Of a stretch of 64,000 nucleotides of DNA, positions 36,798 through 45,352 are shown piece after piece; positions within the stretch are counted from its first letter, which is position 1, and every line of letters begins with the position of its first letter. Position numbers and translations under genes: made by a program. This DNA comes from CAWUFC02 sp963921335 (GTDB lineage: Bacteria > Pseudomonadota > Gammaproteobacteria > Pseudomonadales > Halieaceae), in contig CAWUFC020000001.1 in assembly GCA_963921335.3 (NCBI GenBank), positions 1,240,001-1,304,000 of the forward strand, in the 5' to 3' direction. The notes under the pieces are model-generated. The model was not told the DNA's origin. It searched no databases and was given only the letters and a program-made list of their open reading frames with translations.

Positions 36798-36818
36798 GGG
36801 CAGCTGCTGCAGCTGCCC
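36798..36818. repeat. Perfect inverted repeat downstream of an SDR gene
   Basis: GGGCAGCTGC and GCAGCTGCCC flank a single T, giving ten-base perfect arms. The element lies 15 bases beyond the stop of the minus-strand SDR. No T-run follows on either strand, so it is an RNA-stabilising hairpin or a factor-assisted terminator rather than a standard terminator. Confidence 0.5.
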
Positions 36819-36832
36819 TGGCAGAGTGAAGA

Positions 36833-37633
36833 TCAGCCCGCGAAGCTTGAGAAGTCGGGCCCGCGGCGCAGACTATGGCCGCCGTCGACATTAATAATCT
36901 GACCGGTGATCCAGCGCGACTCCGCGCCAATCAGGAAGCGAGCCAGTTCTCCAATATCTTCCGGCTGGCCGACATCGTTCATAGGTGTATTGTCGATGTA
37001 GGATTGATACACCTCGCTATCCCGGGGTATGCCCTCCATGATCTCGGTTGCGACAAAGCCAGGGCGAATCGCGTTGAAACGTACTTTGTCCTTGCCGTAT
37101 TCGTCAGCGGCATTTCGCATCATCGCCTCAATACCCGCCTTGCCGGCACAATACGCGTGAAAGTATGGGTGGGTGATATGGCCGGCCAGTGACGACATGC
37201 CGGCGAATGAGCCGCCCCCCGCGGCCACCATCAGAGGAATGCTGTGCTTCATGCACAACATGGTGCCGATCACGTTCAGGTCCAGTACCCGCTTGAACTC
37301 ATCGGTGTCGACATTGCCATAGGCCATCGGGATGCCACCGCCACCGGCATTGGCCACGACGCCGTGGAGTGAACCAGTGGGCTCTGTAGTTTTGGCGATC
37401 ATTTCCTGGACCGATTCCTCGTCGGTGACATCGCCGACAACGATCTGAACGCTGCCGCCCCGGTCTGCCTTGCTGGCGATGTCTTCCGCGGCGTTCTGCA
37501 AGCTGGCTTCGGTGCGCCCGGATATAGTGACCGCAGCGCCATCCGCTGCCAGTCGCGCGGCACAGGCTTTGCCGATGCCGGTGCCACCGCCGGTGACCAG
37601 AACGGCGAGTCCTTCAAGATTGTGTTCAGCCAT
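36833..37633 (-). CDS. SDR family oxidoreductase
   Basis: A 266-residue classical SDR. Motifs are VLVTGGGTGIGKACAARLAADGAAVTISGR for NAD(P) binding, VANAGGGGI, then the catalytic Ser in FAGMSSLAG and YxxxK as YFHAYCAGK. The C-terminal WITGQIINVDGGHSLRRGP is typical of acyl reductase-like SDRs. The start is an ATG with AAGGAG. It is divergent from two AhpD-like genes and does not overlap other genes. The substrate is not evident. Confidence 0.87.
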   Translation of the reverse strand: MAEHNLEGLAVLVTGGGTGIGKACAARLAADGAAVTISGRTEASLQNAAEDIASKADRGGSVQIVVGDVTDEESVQEMIAKTTEPTGSLHGVVANAGGGGIPMAYGNVDTDEFKRVLDLNVIGTMLCMKHSIPLMVAAGGGSFAGMSSLAGHITHPYFHAYCAGKAGIEAMMRNAADEYGKDKVRFNAIRPGFVATEIMEGIPRDSEVYQSYIDNTPMNDVGQPEDIGELARFLIGAESRWITGQIINVDGGHSLRRGPDFSSFAG

Positions 37634-37658
37634 GGTTCATCTCCTTAATCAAAGCGGC

Positions 37659-37669
37659 GTACAGTGTAC
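37659..37669. promoter_or_regulatory. Possible operator between divergent SDR and AhpD-like genes
   Basis: GTACAGTGTAC is an 11-base perfect palindrome with one central base, in the 89-base gap between the divergent starts. It is short, and no second copy was seen, so the call is tentative. Confidence 0.3.
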
Positions 37670-37722
37670 TCGCAATTCATCTACACTGGGGGTTCGATAC
37701 GTTTAAAGCATGGAGTGGTTCA

Positions 37723-38184
37723 GTGAGTTGGATTAGTACGGGCGACAACTATCAAGCAGTGAGTAGTCCGCTGGCGGCAATAGCCGATATTCAGTCTGGT
37801 CTTTACCGCAGTTTTTGGCAGCTCGACTGCTTGCCACCCCGGGTGCTCGAACTCTGTCGATTGCGTCTGGCCCAGCTTCACGGAAGTGATGCGGCACTGG
37901 CTATCAGTGAGGTAGAGCTTGAGGCCAATGAGCGAGACCAGCTCAGTAACTGGGCCAGTGCTGAGAGCTTTAGTGATGCCGAGCGAGCCTGTCTGGCCTT
38001 CGCTGAGGTGCACGCGATGGATGCAACCGCCATCACCGATGAACAGGCTGAGGCGGTCAAGGCTCACTTTGGCGAGGTCGGCCTGGTGGCGCTGATCCAG
38101 GCCTTGGGTGTCTTCGACGGCATGATTCGGCTCGGACTGGTTTGGGGCCTGGATAATATGGAGGTGGCTGAGCATGGGAGCTAG
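37723..38184 (+). CDS. AhpD/carboxymuconolactone decarboxylase-like protein lacking the CxxC pair
   Basis: A 153-residue all-helical protein. The order RVLELCRLRLAQLHGSDAAL and ACLAFAEVHAMDATAITDEQAEAVKAHFGEVGLVALIQALGVFDGMIRLG matches the AhpD/CMD fold. Where AhpD enzymes have CxxC this protein reads LHGSDA, so a peroxidase-type redox role is unlikely. It starts at GTG 37723 with GGAG seven bases before. It overlaps the next gene, which belongs to the same family and keeps the CxxC, by 11 bases. The pair may form a hetero-oligomer; this is inference. Confidence 0.7.
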   Translation: MSWISTGDNYQAVSSPLAAIADIQSGLYRSFWQLDCLPPRVLELCRLRLAQLHGSDAALAISEVELEANERDQLSNWASAESFSDAERACLAFAEVHAMDATAITDEQAEAVKAHFGEVGLVALIQALGVFDGMIRLGLVWGLDNMEVAEHGS

Positions 38185-38689
38185 CCCGAGAGTAACGCCG
38201 CCACAAACCGGTGGCGACCACGTCATTCGAGATTCAGCACTGGGCATGGTGCCGGAGACCATTGAGCATTTTATAGACCTGACAGCGGCCATCTGGGATG
38301 CCAGCCCGCTGTCAGCCGCGGAAATCGAACTGGCGCGACTGCGCAATGCCAATTATGTGGGCTGTGTGTTTTGCAAAGCGGTGCGTTACGACGTTGCCAT
38401 CGACGCCGGCCTTGATGAGGGCAAAGTGGCGATGATCAATGATAATTTCGCCGACAGTGAACTGAGTGATCGCAACAAGTTGATTCTGCGTTTTGTCGAT
38501 CACTATCTGCATAGCCCCGGCGTACCGGACGCTGATTTTCAGGCTGAGCTGAAAGCGGAGTTCAGCAGTGAAGAGCTGTTGCACCTGTCACTGCTGATGG
38601 CTTATTTCAATGGATTCTCAAAGTGCGCGGTGGCATTGGGCGGCATGCCTGACAGCATGCCGCGAATGGAGATTTCCGTCCCCCGCTAA
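38174..38689 (+). CDS. AhpD-like carboxymuconolactone decarboxylase family protein
   Basis: A 171-residue AhpD-fold protein. The redox motif is CVFCKAVRYDVAIDAGLDE, with the two cysteines three apart, followed by DRNKLILRFVDHYLHSP and a C-terminal helix. AhpD-type proteins recycle peroxiredoxin or handle gamma-carboxymuconolactone and related compounds. The conserved CxxC argues for a disulfide reductase or peroxidase function. It overlaps the CxxC-less homologue upstream. A 40-base palindromic repeat stands directly after its stop, separating it from the convergent monooxygenase operon. Confidence 0.8.
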   Translation: MGASPRVTPPQTGGDHVIRDSALGMVPETIEHFIDLTAAIWDASPLSAAEIELARLRNANYVGCVFCKAVRYDVAIDAGLDEGKVAMINDNFADSELSDRNKLILRFVDHYLHSPGVPDADFQAELKAEFSSEELLHLSLLMAYFNGFSKCAVALGGMPDSMPRMEISVPR

Positions 38690-38696
38690 CAAAAAC

Positions 38697-38736
38697 GGGG
38701 TCAGAGTACTTTGAAATTTCAAAGTACTCTGACCCC
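38697..38736. repeat. Palindromic repeat GGGGTCAGAGTACTTTG, copy 1
   Basis: A 40-base perfect palindrome: two 20-base arms with no spacer, outer half GGGGTCAGAGTACTTTG. It is followed by ATTG. The same outer 17 bases with an ATTG flank recur at 58110-58160. It lies between convergent genes (stops at 38689 and 38765) and could act as a two-way RNA terminator or a REP-like mobile repeat. Confidence 0.75.
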
Positions 38737-38764
38737 ATTGATAGGTGGAGATGTCGTTGTCGCG

Positions 38765-40396
38765 CTAGCTCGCGAGGCGATCGAACTCCAGCTCCGGAAA
38801 GTCATTGTCTACTGATTCGCGCAAACGATCGTAGTAGACATTGGCCCCGCCAAAGTAGATCAATACCCGTGGTGCGTGATCGGCAATGTTGGCACCCATC
38901 ATCCAGGAGTTCACCTTGTGACCCTGCGCCATCAAGGTCTGCTCATGTACTTCAGCGACGTGGGCTGACCATTCCTGTTCGGCCTCGCGCTTGGCGCTGA
39001 ATACGTCAAAGCCCTCTGCCTCCATCTTCTTGATGCAGTCGGTAATCCACATCACGTTCTGCTCAATGGATGTCGGCAGGTTGGCAAAAGGCGCTTGCGG
39101 GCCGGTCACAATGAACAGGTTTGGGAAGCCAGAGGCGGCCACGCCCATCAGGGATTCTGAAGTCTGGTCCCACTTCTCGGTTAAAGTTTGGCCATTGTCA
39201 CCGCGAATGGGGAAGGCTTCCAGCGCACCGGTATAGGCCCTGAAGCCGGTAGCGAGAATGATGATGTCAAACTCGTACTCATTGGCTTCGGTTTTGATGC
39301 CAGTCTCGGTGATGGCGACCATGGGCTCGCGATCACGCGTGTCTACCAGGTGCACGTTGTCGCGGTTGTAGGCTTCCAGGTAGTTGTGATCAAGCGGCGG
39401 GCGCTTGGCAAACAGCGGGTACTCCCCCGGCGTCGGTGCAATGATATCTGCAATCTCAGGGTCGTCGATGCGCTCTTTCATCTTCTTCACAATGAACTCG
39501 GAGGCCAGCAGGTTGGACTCCGGATCTGCCAGAAGATCGTCAAAGGTTTCGAATACCCAGCGGAAGCTGCCGTTCCAGTTTTCTTCGAAGATGCGCTGAA
39601 CTTCTTCCGGGTCGGTATCTGCCGCGTTACGGCCGACAGGGCTGTCAAAGGCCATGCCGAAGACATGGTTGCGGCACTTTTCCATGATCGCGCTGTAGTT
39701 GTCTTTGATCTCTTTTTCCCACTCCGGCGTCATTGATTTTTGCATCGCCGGAAGAATAAAGTTGGGGGTGCGCTGGAATACGGTCACGCTACCTGCGGTT
39801 TCGGCAACGACCGGTAGCATCTGTACGGTCGTGGCGCCGGTACCAATGATGCCGATGCGCTTGCCCGCGTAATCCAGATCCTCGGGCCAACGGGCTGAGT
39901 GGAAGAGGGTGCCTTTAAAGTCGTCCATGCCCTTGATATTGGGGATGACCGGTTCGGAGATCATGCCCATGGTGCTGACCAGGTATTTACAGGTATAGGT
40001 GTCTCCCCCTGCAGTGGTCACCTGCCAGAGGCCGGTATCTTTCTGGTAGGCCGCATCCACGATCTCGGTGTTGAGTTCGATATTCGGCCACATGTCGAGA
40101 CGGTCTGCCACAAAGTGCATGTAGCGGTGGTTCTCTTCCCAGCCCGGGTAGCGGCAGGACCAGGACCAGTCCTGCAAAATTTCTTCAGAGAAGCTCAGGC
40201 AGTAGTAGTAGCACTCGCTGTCCGATGCCGCACCGGGATAGCGGTTCCAGTTCCAGGTGCCGCCGATGTCCGAGCCCTTGTCGAAGACTTTCAATGACAG
40301 GCCCGCTTCCCGCAGGAAGTGAATCAGTGCGAGGCCGGCGAAGCCGGCGCCAATGCCGATCGCGTCGTAGTCGGGTTTAACTTGCTGCGTACTCAT
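38765..40396 (-). CDS. Baeyer-Villiger-type flavin monooxygenase
   Basis: A 543-residue class B flavoprotein monooxygenase. The first Rossmann motif is IGAGFAGLALIHFLREAG (16-21). The Baeyer-Villiger fingerprint FxGxxxHxxxWP is complete as F160-KGTLFH166-SARW170-P171, and the second Rossmann motif is IGTGATT near 185. It inserts one oxygen next to a ketone to give an ester or lactone, using NADPH and FAD. It is cotranscribed with the upstream acyl-CoA dehydrogenase, 27 bases apart, under the TTGAAT-N3-ATTCAA operator. A cyclic ketone or keto-acid intermediate is the likely substrate. Confidence 0.92.
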   Translation of the reverse strand: MSTQQVKPDYDAIGIGAGFAGLALIHFLREAGLSLKVFDKGSDIGGTWNWNRYPGAASDSECYYYCLSFSEEILQDWSWSCRYPGWEENHRYMHFVADRLDMWPNIELNTEIVDAAYQKDTGLWQVTTAGGDTYTCKYLVSTMGMISEPVIPNIKGMDDFKGTLFHSARWPEDLDYAGKRIGIIGTGATTVQMLPVVAETAGSVTVFQRTPNFILPAMQKSMTPEWEKEIKDNYSAIMEKCRNHVFGMAFDSPVGRNAADTDPEEVQRIFEENWNGSFRWVFETFDDLLADPESNLLASEFIVKKMKERIDDPEIADIIAPTPGEYPLFAKRPPLDHNYLEAYNRDNVHLVDTRDREPMVAITETGIKTEANEYEFDIIILATGFRAYTGALEAFPIRGDNGQTLTEKWDQTSESLMGVAASGFPNLFIVTGPQAPFANLPTSIEQNVMWITDCIKKMEAEGFDVFSAKREAEQEWSAHVAEVHEQTLMAQGHKVNSWMMGANIADHAPRVLIYFGGANVYYDRLRESVDNDFPELEFDRLAS

Positions 40397-40423
40397 AGTG
40401 TCTGCCTCTTGTCGTTCTTACTG

Positions 40424-41728
40424 TTATTCGTTGTTGCCGGACAGGAAATGTCCGTACTTTGCTAAAGCGGCTTCTCGCTGGGTCTGGGTGTGATAAGTGG
40501 GGAATACACCCGGCGCCGCCTCGTACTCGCGTAACACGGTGCGCGCTACCGTGACTTTGTGTACCTCGGTCGGCCCGTCCACCATGCCCAGTTCGGGAAT
40601 GTTGGCCCACATGGTCATCAATGGAGTCTCATCAGAGGCGCCAATGCTGCCGTGCAGATGCAGGGCGCGGTAAATCACCTCTTGCAGCACTTTGGGGGTC
40701 GCGGCTTTGATGGCGGCGATTTCCTTACGCACTTCGCGGTTGTACTCCTTGTGCTTGTCGATGAGCCAGGCGGTGTACAGCACATGCAGTCGATACTGCA
40801 ATATTTGTGTGTATACGTCGGCGATCTTGTCCTGGGTCAGCTGCTTGTTGGCCAGCGGTTCTCCCTTGGTAGTGCGGCTCAGTACCCGCTCGCACATCAT
40901 GTCCATGGCTTTCTTCAGTACCCCAACTGTGCGCATGGCGTGGTGAACACGGCCGCCGCCCAGTCGGGTTTGTGCTACCAGAAAGCCCTGGCCCTCATTG
41001 CCGAGCATGTTTTCGGCGGGAACACGACAATTATCAAAGCGAATATAGCCGTGCACCCCATCACCCTGTTCGACGTAGGGGCCGACTGCGGAGTTACGGA
41101 TGATCTCCATGCCCGGCGTACCTTGTTCCACCAGGATGATAGAAGCGCCTTCGTGAATCGGTGCGTCGGGATTAGTCACCACCATCACCAGCAGAAAGGC
41201 TGAGAAGCGCGCGTGGGAGGCGAACCACTTTTCGCCGTTGATCACCCACTCGTCGCCTTCGCGGTGCGCCTGACAGGTAAACTCGGCGGGGTCGGCCCCG
41301 GCCTGTGGTTCGGTCATGGAATAACAGGAAGCGATTTGCGCATCCAGCAAGGGCTTCAGGTATTTCTCCTTCTGCTCCGGTGTGCCGAAGTGGGCAAGAA
41401 TCTCGGCGTTGCCGCTGTCCGGTGCCTGGCAACCAAACACGCTGGGCCCGAAACGGGAGCGGCCCAGTATCTCGTTCATCAAGCCCAGCTTGACCTGGCC
41501 ATAGCCGGCGCCGCCGAGCTCGGGCCCGAGGTGGCAGGCCCACAGTTTCTTCTCTTTCACGATCTCACGCAGGGGTGCCATCGCCTTGAAAGCGGGTGAC
41601 TCCGGGTCCCAGGGGTCACCCGGGCCACGAAAGACAAGATCAAGGGGCTCGATCTCCTCGCGGGTAAAAGTATCAATCCAGTTCAGTTGCTCCTGGAATT
41701 CGGGATCTGTCTCAAAGCTCCAACTCAC
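40424..41728 (-). CDS. Acyl-CoA dehydrogenase of the TetR regulon
   Basis: A 434-residue acyl-CoA dehydrogenase. I choose GTG 41728 (reads SWSFETDPEFQEQLNWID) because GGAG lies seven bases before it and the sequence upstream in frame is not family-like. Blocks: TEPQAGADPAEFTCQAHREGDEWVINGEKWFASHARFSAF, LGGGRVHHAMRTVGV and the C-terminal LHLHGSIGASDETPLMTMWAN. It is the first gene of a minus-strand unit with the monooxygenase. The TTGAAT-N3-ATTCAA site is 49 bases upstream of the start, shared with the divergent CoA ligase. Resemblance to the broken dehydrogenase at 27172 is clear. Confidence 0.9.
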   Translation of the reverse strand: MSWSFETDPEFQEQLNWIDTFTREEIEPLDLVFRGPGDPWDPESPAFKAMAPLREIVKEKKLWACHLGPELGGAGYGQVKLGLMNEILGRSRFGPSVFGCQAPDSGNAEILAHFGTPEQKEKYLKPLLDAQIASCYSMTEPQAGADPAEFTCQAHREGDEWVINGEKWFASHARFSAFLLVMVVTNPDAPIHEGASIILVEQGTPGMEIIRNSAVGPYVEQGDGVHGYIRFDNCRVPAENMLGNEGQGFLVAQTRLGGGRVHHAMRTVGVLKKAMDMMCERVLSRTTKGEPLANKQLTQDKIADVYTQILQYRLHVLYTAWLIDKHKEYNREVRKEIAAIKAATPKVLQEVIYRALHLHGSIGASDETPLMTMWANIPELGMVDGPTEVHKVTVARTVLREYEAAPGVFPTYHTQTQREAALAKYGHFLSGNNE

Positions 41729-41776
41729 AGTTTTTCTCCACTCGATCTTGACTTGCCTGATGCAAACCCGCATATT

Positions 41777-41791
41777 TTGAATAAAATTCAA
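41777..41791. promoter_or_regulatory. Regulon operator TTGAAT-N3-ATTCAA, site 1
   Basis: TTGAATAAAATTCAA has six-base perfect arms around AAA. It is 49 bases from the start of the dehydrogenase-monooxygenase unit and 72 bases from the divergent CoA ligase. Identical arms and spacing recur at 46018 next to a TetR gene and at 52730 before a TonB receptor. Confidence 0.75.
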
Positions 41792-41862
41792 GAAATAATC
41801 TACAGCTGATAGCAAAAAAACCTGTACCCAGTTCCGGTGCTGTCGCGAAGAGGAATAATCTG

Positions 41863-43473
41863 GTGATGCAAACAACAATGATGCACCTGCCCATGACGGT
41901 GCAGATGATCATGCAACACGGGCGGGATGTATTTCCCGATTCGAAGGTCTCAGCCTTTGATGGGCAGGTGCTGGAGGCTCGAAGCTATGCCGACATTGCC
42001 GATGAGGCGGCCAGACTGGCCACTGCTCTCGGTGATCTAGGTGTCGGTATGGGCGATCGCGTAGGCACGTTTAGCTGGAACAACCATGCCCACCTGGCCG
42101 CTTACCTGGCCATTCCTTCTGTTGGCGCAGTGATGCATACCATCAATATCCGCCTGTCGGCAGAACACATCGCCTACATCATCAACCATGCGGCAGACAA
42201 AGTGCTGTTGCTCGACGCCAGTTTGTTGTCGCTGTTTGAGCCGGTCATACCGCTGCTGGAGACCATGGAACACCTGGTGATTGTGGGTGACGACACGCCG
42301 CAGGCGGCGATGCCGGTGCATCGCTACCAGGCATTGGTCGATGGCAGCGAGCCGATGACCGAGTGGCCTCAGTTGGATGAGGCCAGCGCCGCGGCTGCCT
42401 GCTATACCAGTGGCACCACGGGCAATCCCAAGGGCGTGGTGTACAGTCATCGCACGACTTTTGTGCACTCGCTGGCATCGCGGGCGACAGATACGTTCGG
42501 AATCAGCGAGCATGACCGTATTTTACTGTTGCCGCCTATGTTCCACGCCAATGCCTGGGGGCTGCCCTACAGTGGCTGGTTCAGCGGCAGCGATTTTGTA
42601 CTGCCTGGCCCCCACCTTGGTGTCGAAGCCATCATGGCCATGGTGGCTCAGGCGCGTCCAACAATTACTGCAACGGTACCCACCATACTCGGGGATCTAC
42701 TGAGATACGACAGCAGTGAGCTGGATATGAGCTGCTTCAGGATGCTGGTCTGCGGCGGCTCCGCGGTAGCTCCGGCCATGATTGATGCTGCGCGGGACAA
42801 ATGGGGTGTGCCGGTATTGCAAGGTTGGGGCATGACGGAAACCAGTCCCTTGTGCGCGCTGTCTCATCCGCCGCGCGAGCCCGGCGAACTTGGCGAAACG
42901 CACTGGCGAGCCAAAAGCGGTCGCCCGGTTTCAGGTGTGCAGGTGCGCATTGTCGATGACGAAGGAGCGCCATTGCCGCACGATGGTGAAACCGTCGGTG
43001 AACTGCAGCTGCGTGGTCCATGGATTACCGGCGGTTATCACAAGGGTGAGTCAGCAGACGCGATTTCTGATGATGGCTGGCTGCGCACCGGCGATGTAGG
43101 GCATATCGATGAAAAGCACTATGTGCAGCTGACCGATCGCACCAAGGACGTCATCAAGTCGGGTGGAGAGTGGATCAGCTCTGTGGATCTGGAGAATATC
43201 CTGCTGGGTCACGATCAGGTGCAGGAGGTCGCGGTGATTGCGACTGCTGATGAGCGCTGGCAGGAACGGCCACTGGTGGTGCTGGTGCCGGAGAGTTCGG
43301 AGTGTGAACCTACTGAACTGCGCAGCTGGTTGGAGGATAAGGTGGCACGGTTCTGGCTGCCTGAATACTGGAGCATTGTCACTGAGATTCCCAAAACCAG
43401 TGTCGGCAAACTCGACAAGCGTCGCCTTCGGGATATGAACGAATCGGGCGAACTGGACGTAAGCGTTCTATAA
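41863..43473 (+). CDS. AMP-dependent acyl-CoA ligase
   Basis: A 536-residue ANL enzyme. Motifs are YTSGTTGNPKGVVYSHR near residue 184, GWGMTETSPLCALS and the C-terminal KTSVGKLDKRRLRD. It activates an acid as its CoA thioester. The start is GTG 41863 or the following ATG 41866; GAGGAA about seven bases upstream serves either. It heads a plus-strand unit with an alpha/beta-hydrolase and an LLM flavoenzyme, divergent from the dehydrogenase-monooxygenase unit and sharing operator site 1. It resembles medium-chain or aryl/alicyclic acid ligases; the true acid is unknown. Confidence 0.9.
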   Translation: MMQTTMMHLPMTVQMIMQHGRDVFPDSKVSAFDGQVLEARSYADIADEAARLATALGDLGVGMGDRVGTFSWNNHAHLAAYLAIPSVGAVMHTINIRLSAEHIAYIINHAADKVLLLDASLLSLFEPVIPLLETMEHLVIVGDDTPQAAMPVHRYQALVDGSEPMTEWPQLDEASAAAACYTSGTTGNPKGVVYSHRTTFVHSLASRATDTFGISEHDRILLLPPMFHANAWGLPYSGWFSGSDFVLPGPHLGVEAIMAMVAQARPTITATVPTILGDLLRYDSSELDMSCFRMLVCGGSAVAPAMIDAARDKWGVPVLQGWGMTETSPLCALSHPPREPGELGETHWRAKSGRPVSGVQVRIVDDEGAPLPHDGETVGELQLRGPWITGGYHKGESADAISDDGWLRTGDVGHIDEKHYVQLTDRTKDVIKSGGEWISSVDLENILLGHDQVQEVAVIATADERWQERPLVVLVPESSECEPTELRSWLEDKVARFWLPEYWSIVTEIPKTSVGKLDKRRLRDMNESGELDVSVL

Positions 43474-43517
43474 GTACAAACAATCCATCAATAAAAAGCA
43501 TTATCGAGGAAAGCATC

Positions 43518-44324
43518 ATGGCCTATCTGGCACGAGAAGCGGGCAAGAGCATTTACTATGAAGACTATGGGGATGGTGATAGTGCCATCCTGCTGGTGCA
43601 CGGCTGGGGTATGGGTGTGCGCACCTGGGACTATACGCTGCCGCGCCTGCGGGCCGCAGGGCAAAGAGTAGTGCTGCTGGATCATCGCGGCTGCGGCAAG
43701 TCCGACAAGGATTTTGCCGATATGGGTGTGCAGGCGATTGCTAATGACGTCGTAGCGCTGGTGCAGGAGCTTGGTCTGAGCAAGGTGGTACTCAACGGCT
43801 GGTCTTTGGGTGGCGCCGTCGTGGTTGAGGCTGCCCATCAGCTGGGTGAGCGCTGCAGCGGATTGGTGCTCACTTGCGGTGCGACACCCTGCCATCTGCA
43901 GAAATCGGATTATCCCCACGGTGGTACTGATGAGGCTCTGGCTGAGACCCTGGCCGCTATGGCGGCGGATCGGGTTAATTTTCTGGCGGGCCTGTCGGCC
44001 GGAGTGTGTGCCAGTGAAGTCAGCCAGTCGGTGGTGGACTGGATGTGGGCTATTTTCATGGAGTCGTCTCCGCTGGCCGCCCAGGCACTGGGGGAGTTGG
44101 GTCCCCTGGACCAACGCGAGATTCTCTCCGGTTTGAGCGTGCCCATTCTCGCTTATGTGGGCGCGAATGATGCGGTGGTAGATCCCAATGTGTGTCGCTC
44201 TGTGACCGACTACAACAGCGGCGTAAAACTGGTGGAGTGTCCCAACTCCGGTCACGCGCCGTTTATTGAGGAAGCGGATCTCTATCATGGCGAATTGCTC
44301 GCTTTCCTGGAATCGGTGGCGTAA
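43518..44324 (+). CDS. Alpha/beta-hydrolase
   Basis: A 268-residue alpha/beta-hydrolase of esterase/lactonase type. The HGW of LLVHGWGMGVRTWD forms the oxyanion loop. The nucleophile elbow is NGWSLGGA, with the serine near residue 97. The acid is probably an Asp in ANDAVVDP, and the histidine lies in CPNSGHAPFIEE. No signal peptide, so cytoplasmic. In the same operator-controlled region as a Baeyer-Villiger monooxygenase, it is a good candidate for opening the lactone or ester that enzyme forms. That link is inferred. Confidence 0.88.
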   Translation: MAYLAREAGKSIYYEDYGDGDSAILLVHGWGMGVRTWDYTLPRLRAAGQRVVLLDHRGCGKSDKDFADMGVQAIANDVVALVQELGLSKVVLNGWSLGGAVVVEAAHQLGERCSGLVLTCGATPCHLQKSDYPHGGTDEALAETLAAMAADRVNFLAGLSAGVCASEVSQSVVDWMWAIFMESSPLAAQALGELGPLDQREILSGLSVPILAYVGANDAVVDPNVCRSVTDYNSGVKLVECPNSGHAPFIEEADLYHGELLAFLESVA

Positions 44325-44336
44325 AGGAGCACGGCC

Positions 44337-45341
44337 ATGACTGATCAAGTTAACTACGGACTGTGGTACGACTTTAGAAATCCGGCCAACTGGGCCCAAC
44401 CTTTTGACCAGTTTTATGCTGAGCGTTTGCAGCAGGTTAGCGATGCGGAGCAGTTGGGTTTCAACTCCTGCTGGCTGACGGAGCATCATTTTTGCGATGA
44501 CGGTTACACGCCGTCACCCCTGGTGATTGCCTCCTCATTGTTATCACGCACTGAGCGGATGCGACTCGGTACTAACCTGATGTTGTTACCCCTGCACGAT
44601 CCGGTGCGCGTAGCAGAAGATGTCGCTACCCTGTCACTGTTAAGCGGTGGGCGCTTTGACCTGGGCGTTGGTATTGGCTACAGACAGCTGGAGTTTGATC
44701 ACTTTCAGCGCAAGTTGTCCCATCGTCCCAGCCTGGTGGAAGAGGGTATAGAAATACTGCGTCGCAGCTGGACCGGCGAGCCGGTGAACTTCTCCGGCAA
44801 GCGGTTTGAGGTGGGTAATGTGGCTGTAACGCCTGCGCCTGTGCAAACGCCTAAAATCTATCTGGGTGGGATGGTCGAGCCCGCGATTCAGCGAGCGGCG
44901 CGGGTTGCTGATGGTTTCCTGAGTACCGGTGGTATTGGCATGGACATCTACAACGAGGCACTCGAGAAAGAAGGCAAATCTATACAGGACGGTGACATCA
45001 TCCTGGGCTGCTGGGCCATTATCGCTGAAGACCCGGAGGCGGAAGCGGCCAAAATCGGTGATCACGTGCTCTATCACATCAACGAATACATCAAGTGGGG
45101 AGCCTTTGGTCCGCCGGATCAGACACCTCTGTTTGAAGATGCGGCAGTCGCGATTGAGAACGGGCTGTATGAACTTTGGGATGCAGATACAGCGGTGACC
45201 CAGTTGAGTCAGATGCTGGAGACCTACCCCAATATTCGGGATATCCATTTCTGGGCACAGTTTCCCGGGGAATCAGTAGACTCGGGCAATGCGCGCATGC
45301 GCTACATTGCTGAAAAGGTGCTGCCGCGGCTTCGCGGCTAG
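44337..45341 (+). CDS. LLM class flavin-dependent oxidoreductase (luciferase-like)
   Basis: A 334-residue bacterial-luciferase-like protein. Family blocks: GFNSCWLTEHHFCDDGYTPSPLVIASSLLSRTERMRLGTNLMLLPLHDPVRVAEDVATLSLLSGGRFDLGVGIGYR and YLGGMVEPAIQRAARVADGF. It uses reduced flavin and oxygen to oxidise an organic substrate and needs a separate flavin reductase, which is not encoded nearby. It lies 12 bases behind the hydrolase, in the same plus-strand unit. The role is probably an oxygenation or desaturation step of the regulon's pathway. Confidence 0.87.
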   Translation: MTDQVNYGLWYDFRNPANWAQPFDQFYAERLQQVSDAEQLGFNSCWLTEHHFCDDGYTPSPLVIASSLLSRTERMRLGTNLMLLPLHDPVRVAEDVATLSLLSGGRFDLGVGIGYRQLEFDHFQRKLSHRPSLVEEGIEILRRSWTGEPVNFSGKRFEVGNVAVTPAPVQTPKIYLGGMVEPAIQRAARVADGFLSTGGIGMDIYNEALEKEGKSIQDGDIILGCWAIIAEDPEAEAAKIGDHVLYHINEYIKWGAFGPPDQTPLFEDAAVAIENGLYELWDADTAVTQLSQMLETYPNIRDIHFWAQFPGESVDSGNARMRYIAEKVLPRLRG

Positions 45342-45352
45342 TCTTGTTTTCG

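Noticed and set aside
41729..41878. Extension of the acyl-CoA dehydrogenase upstream to 41878
   Set aside because: The added residues are not family-like and would include the operator; the GTG at 41728 has a good ribosome-binding site.
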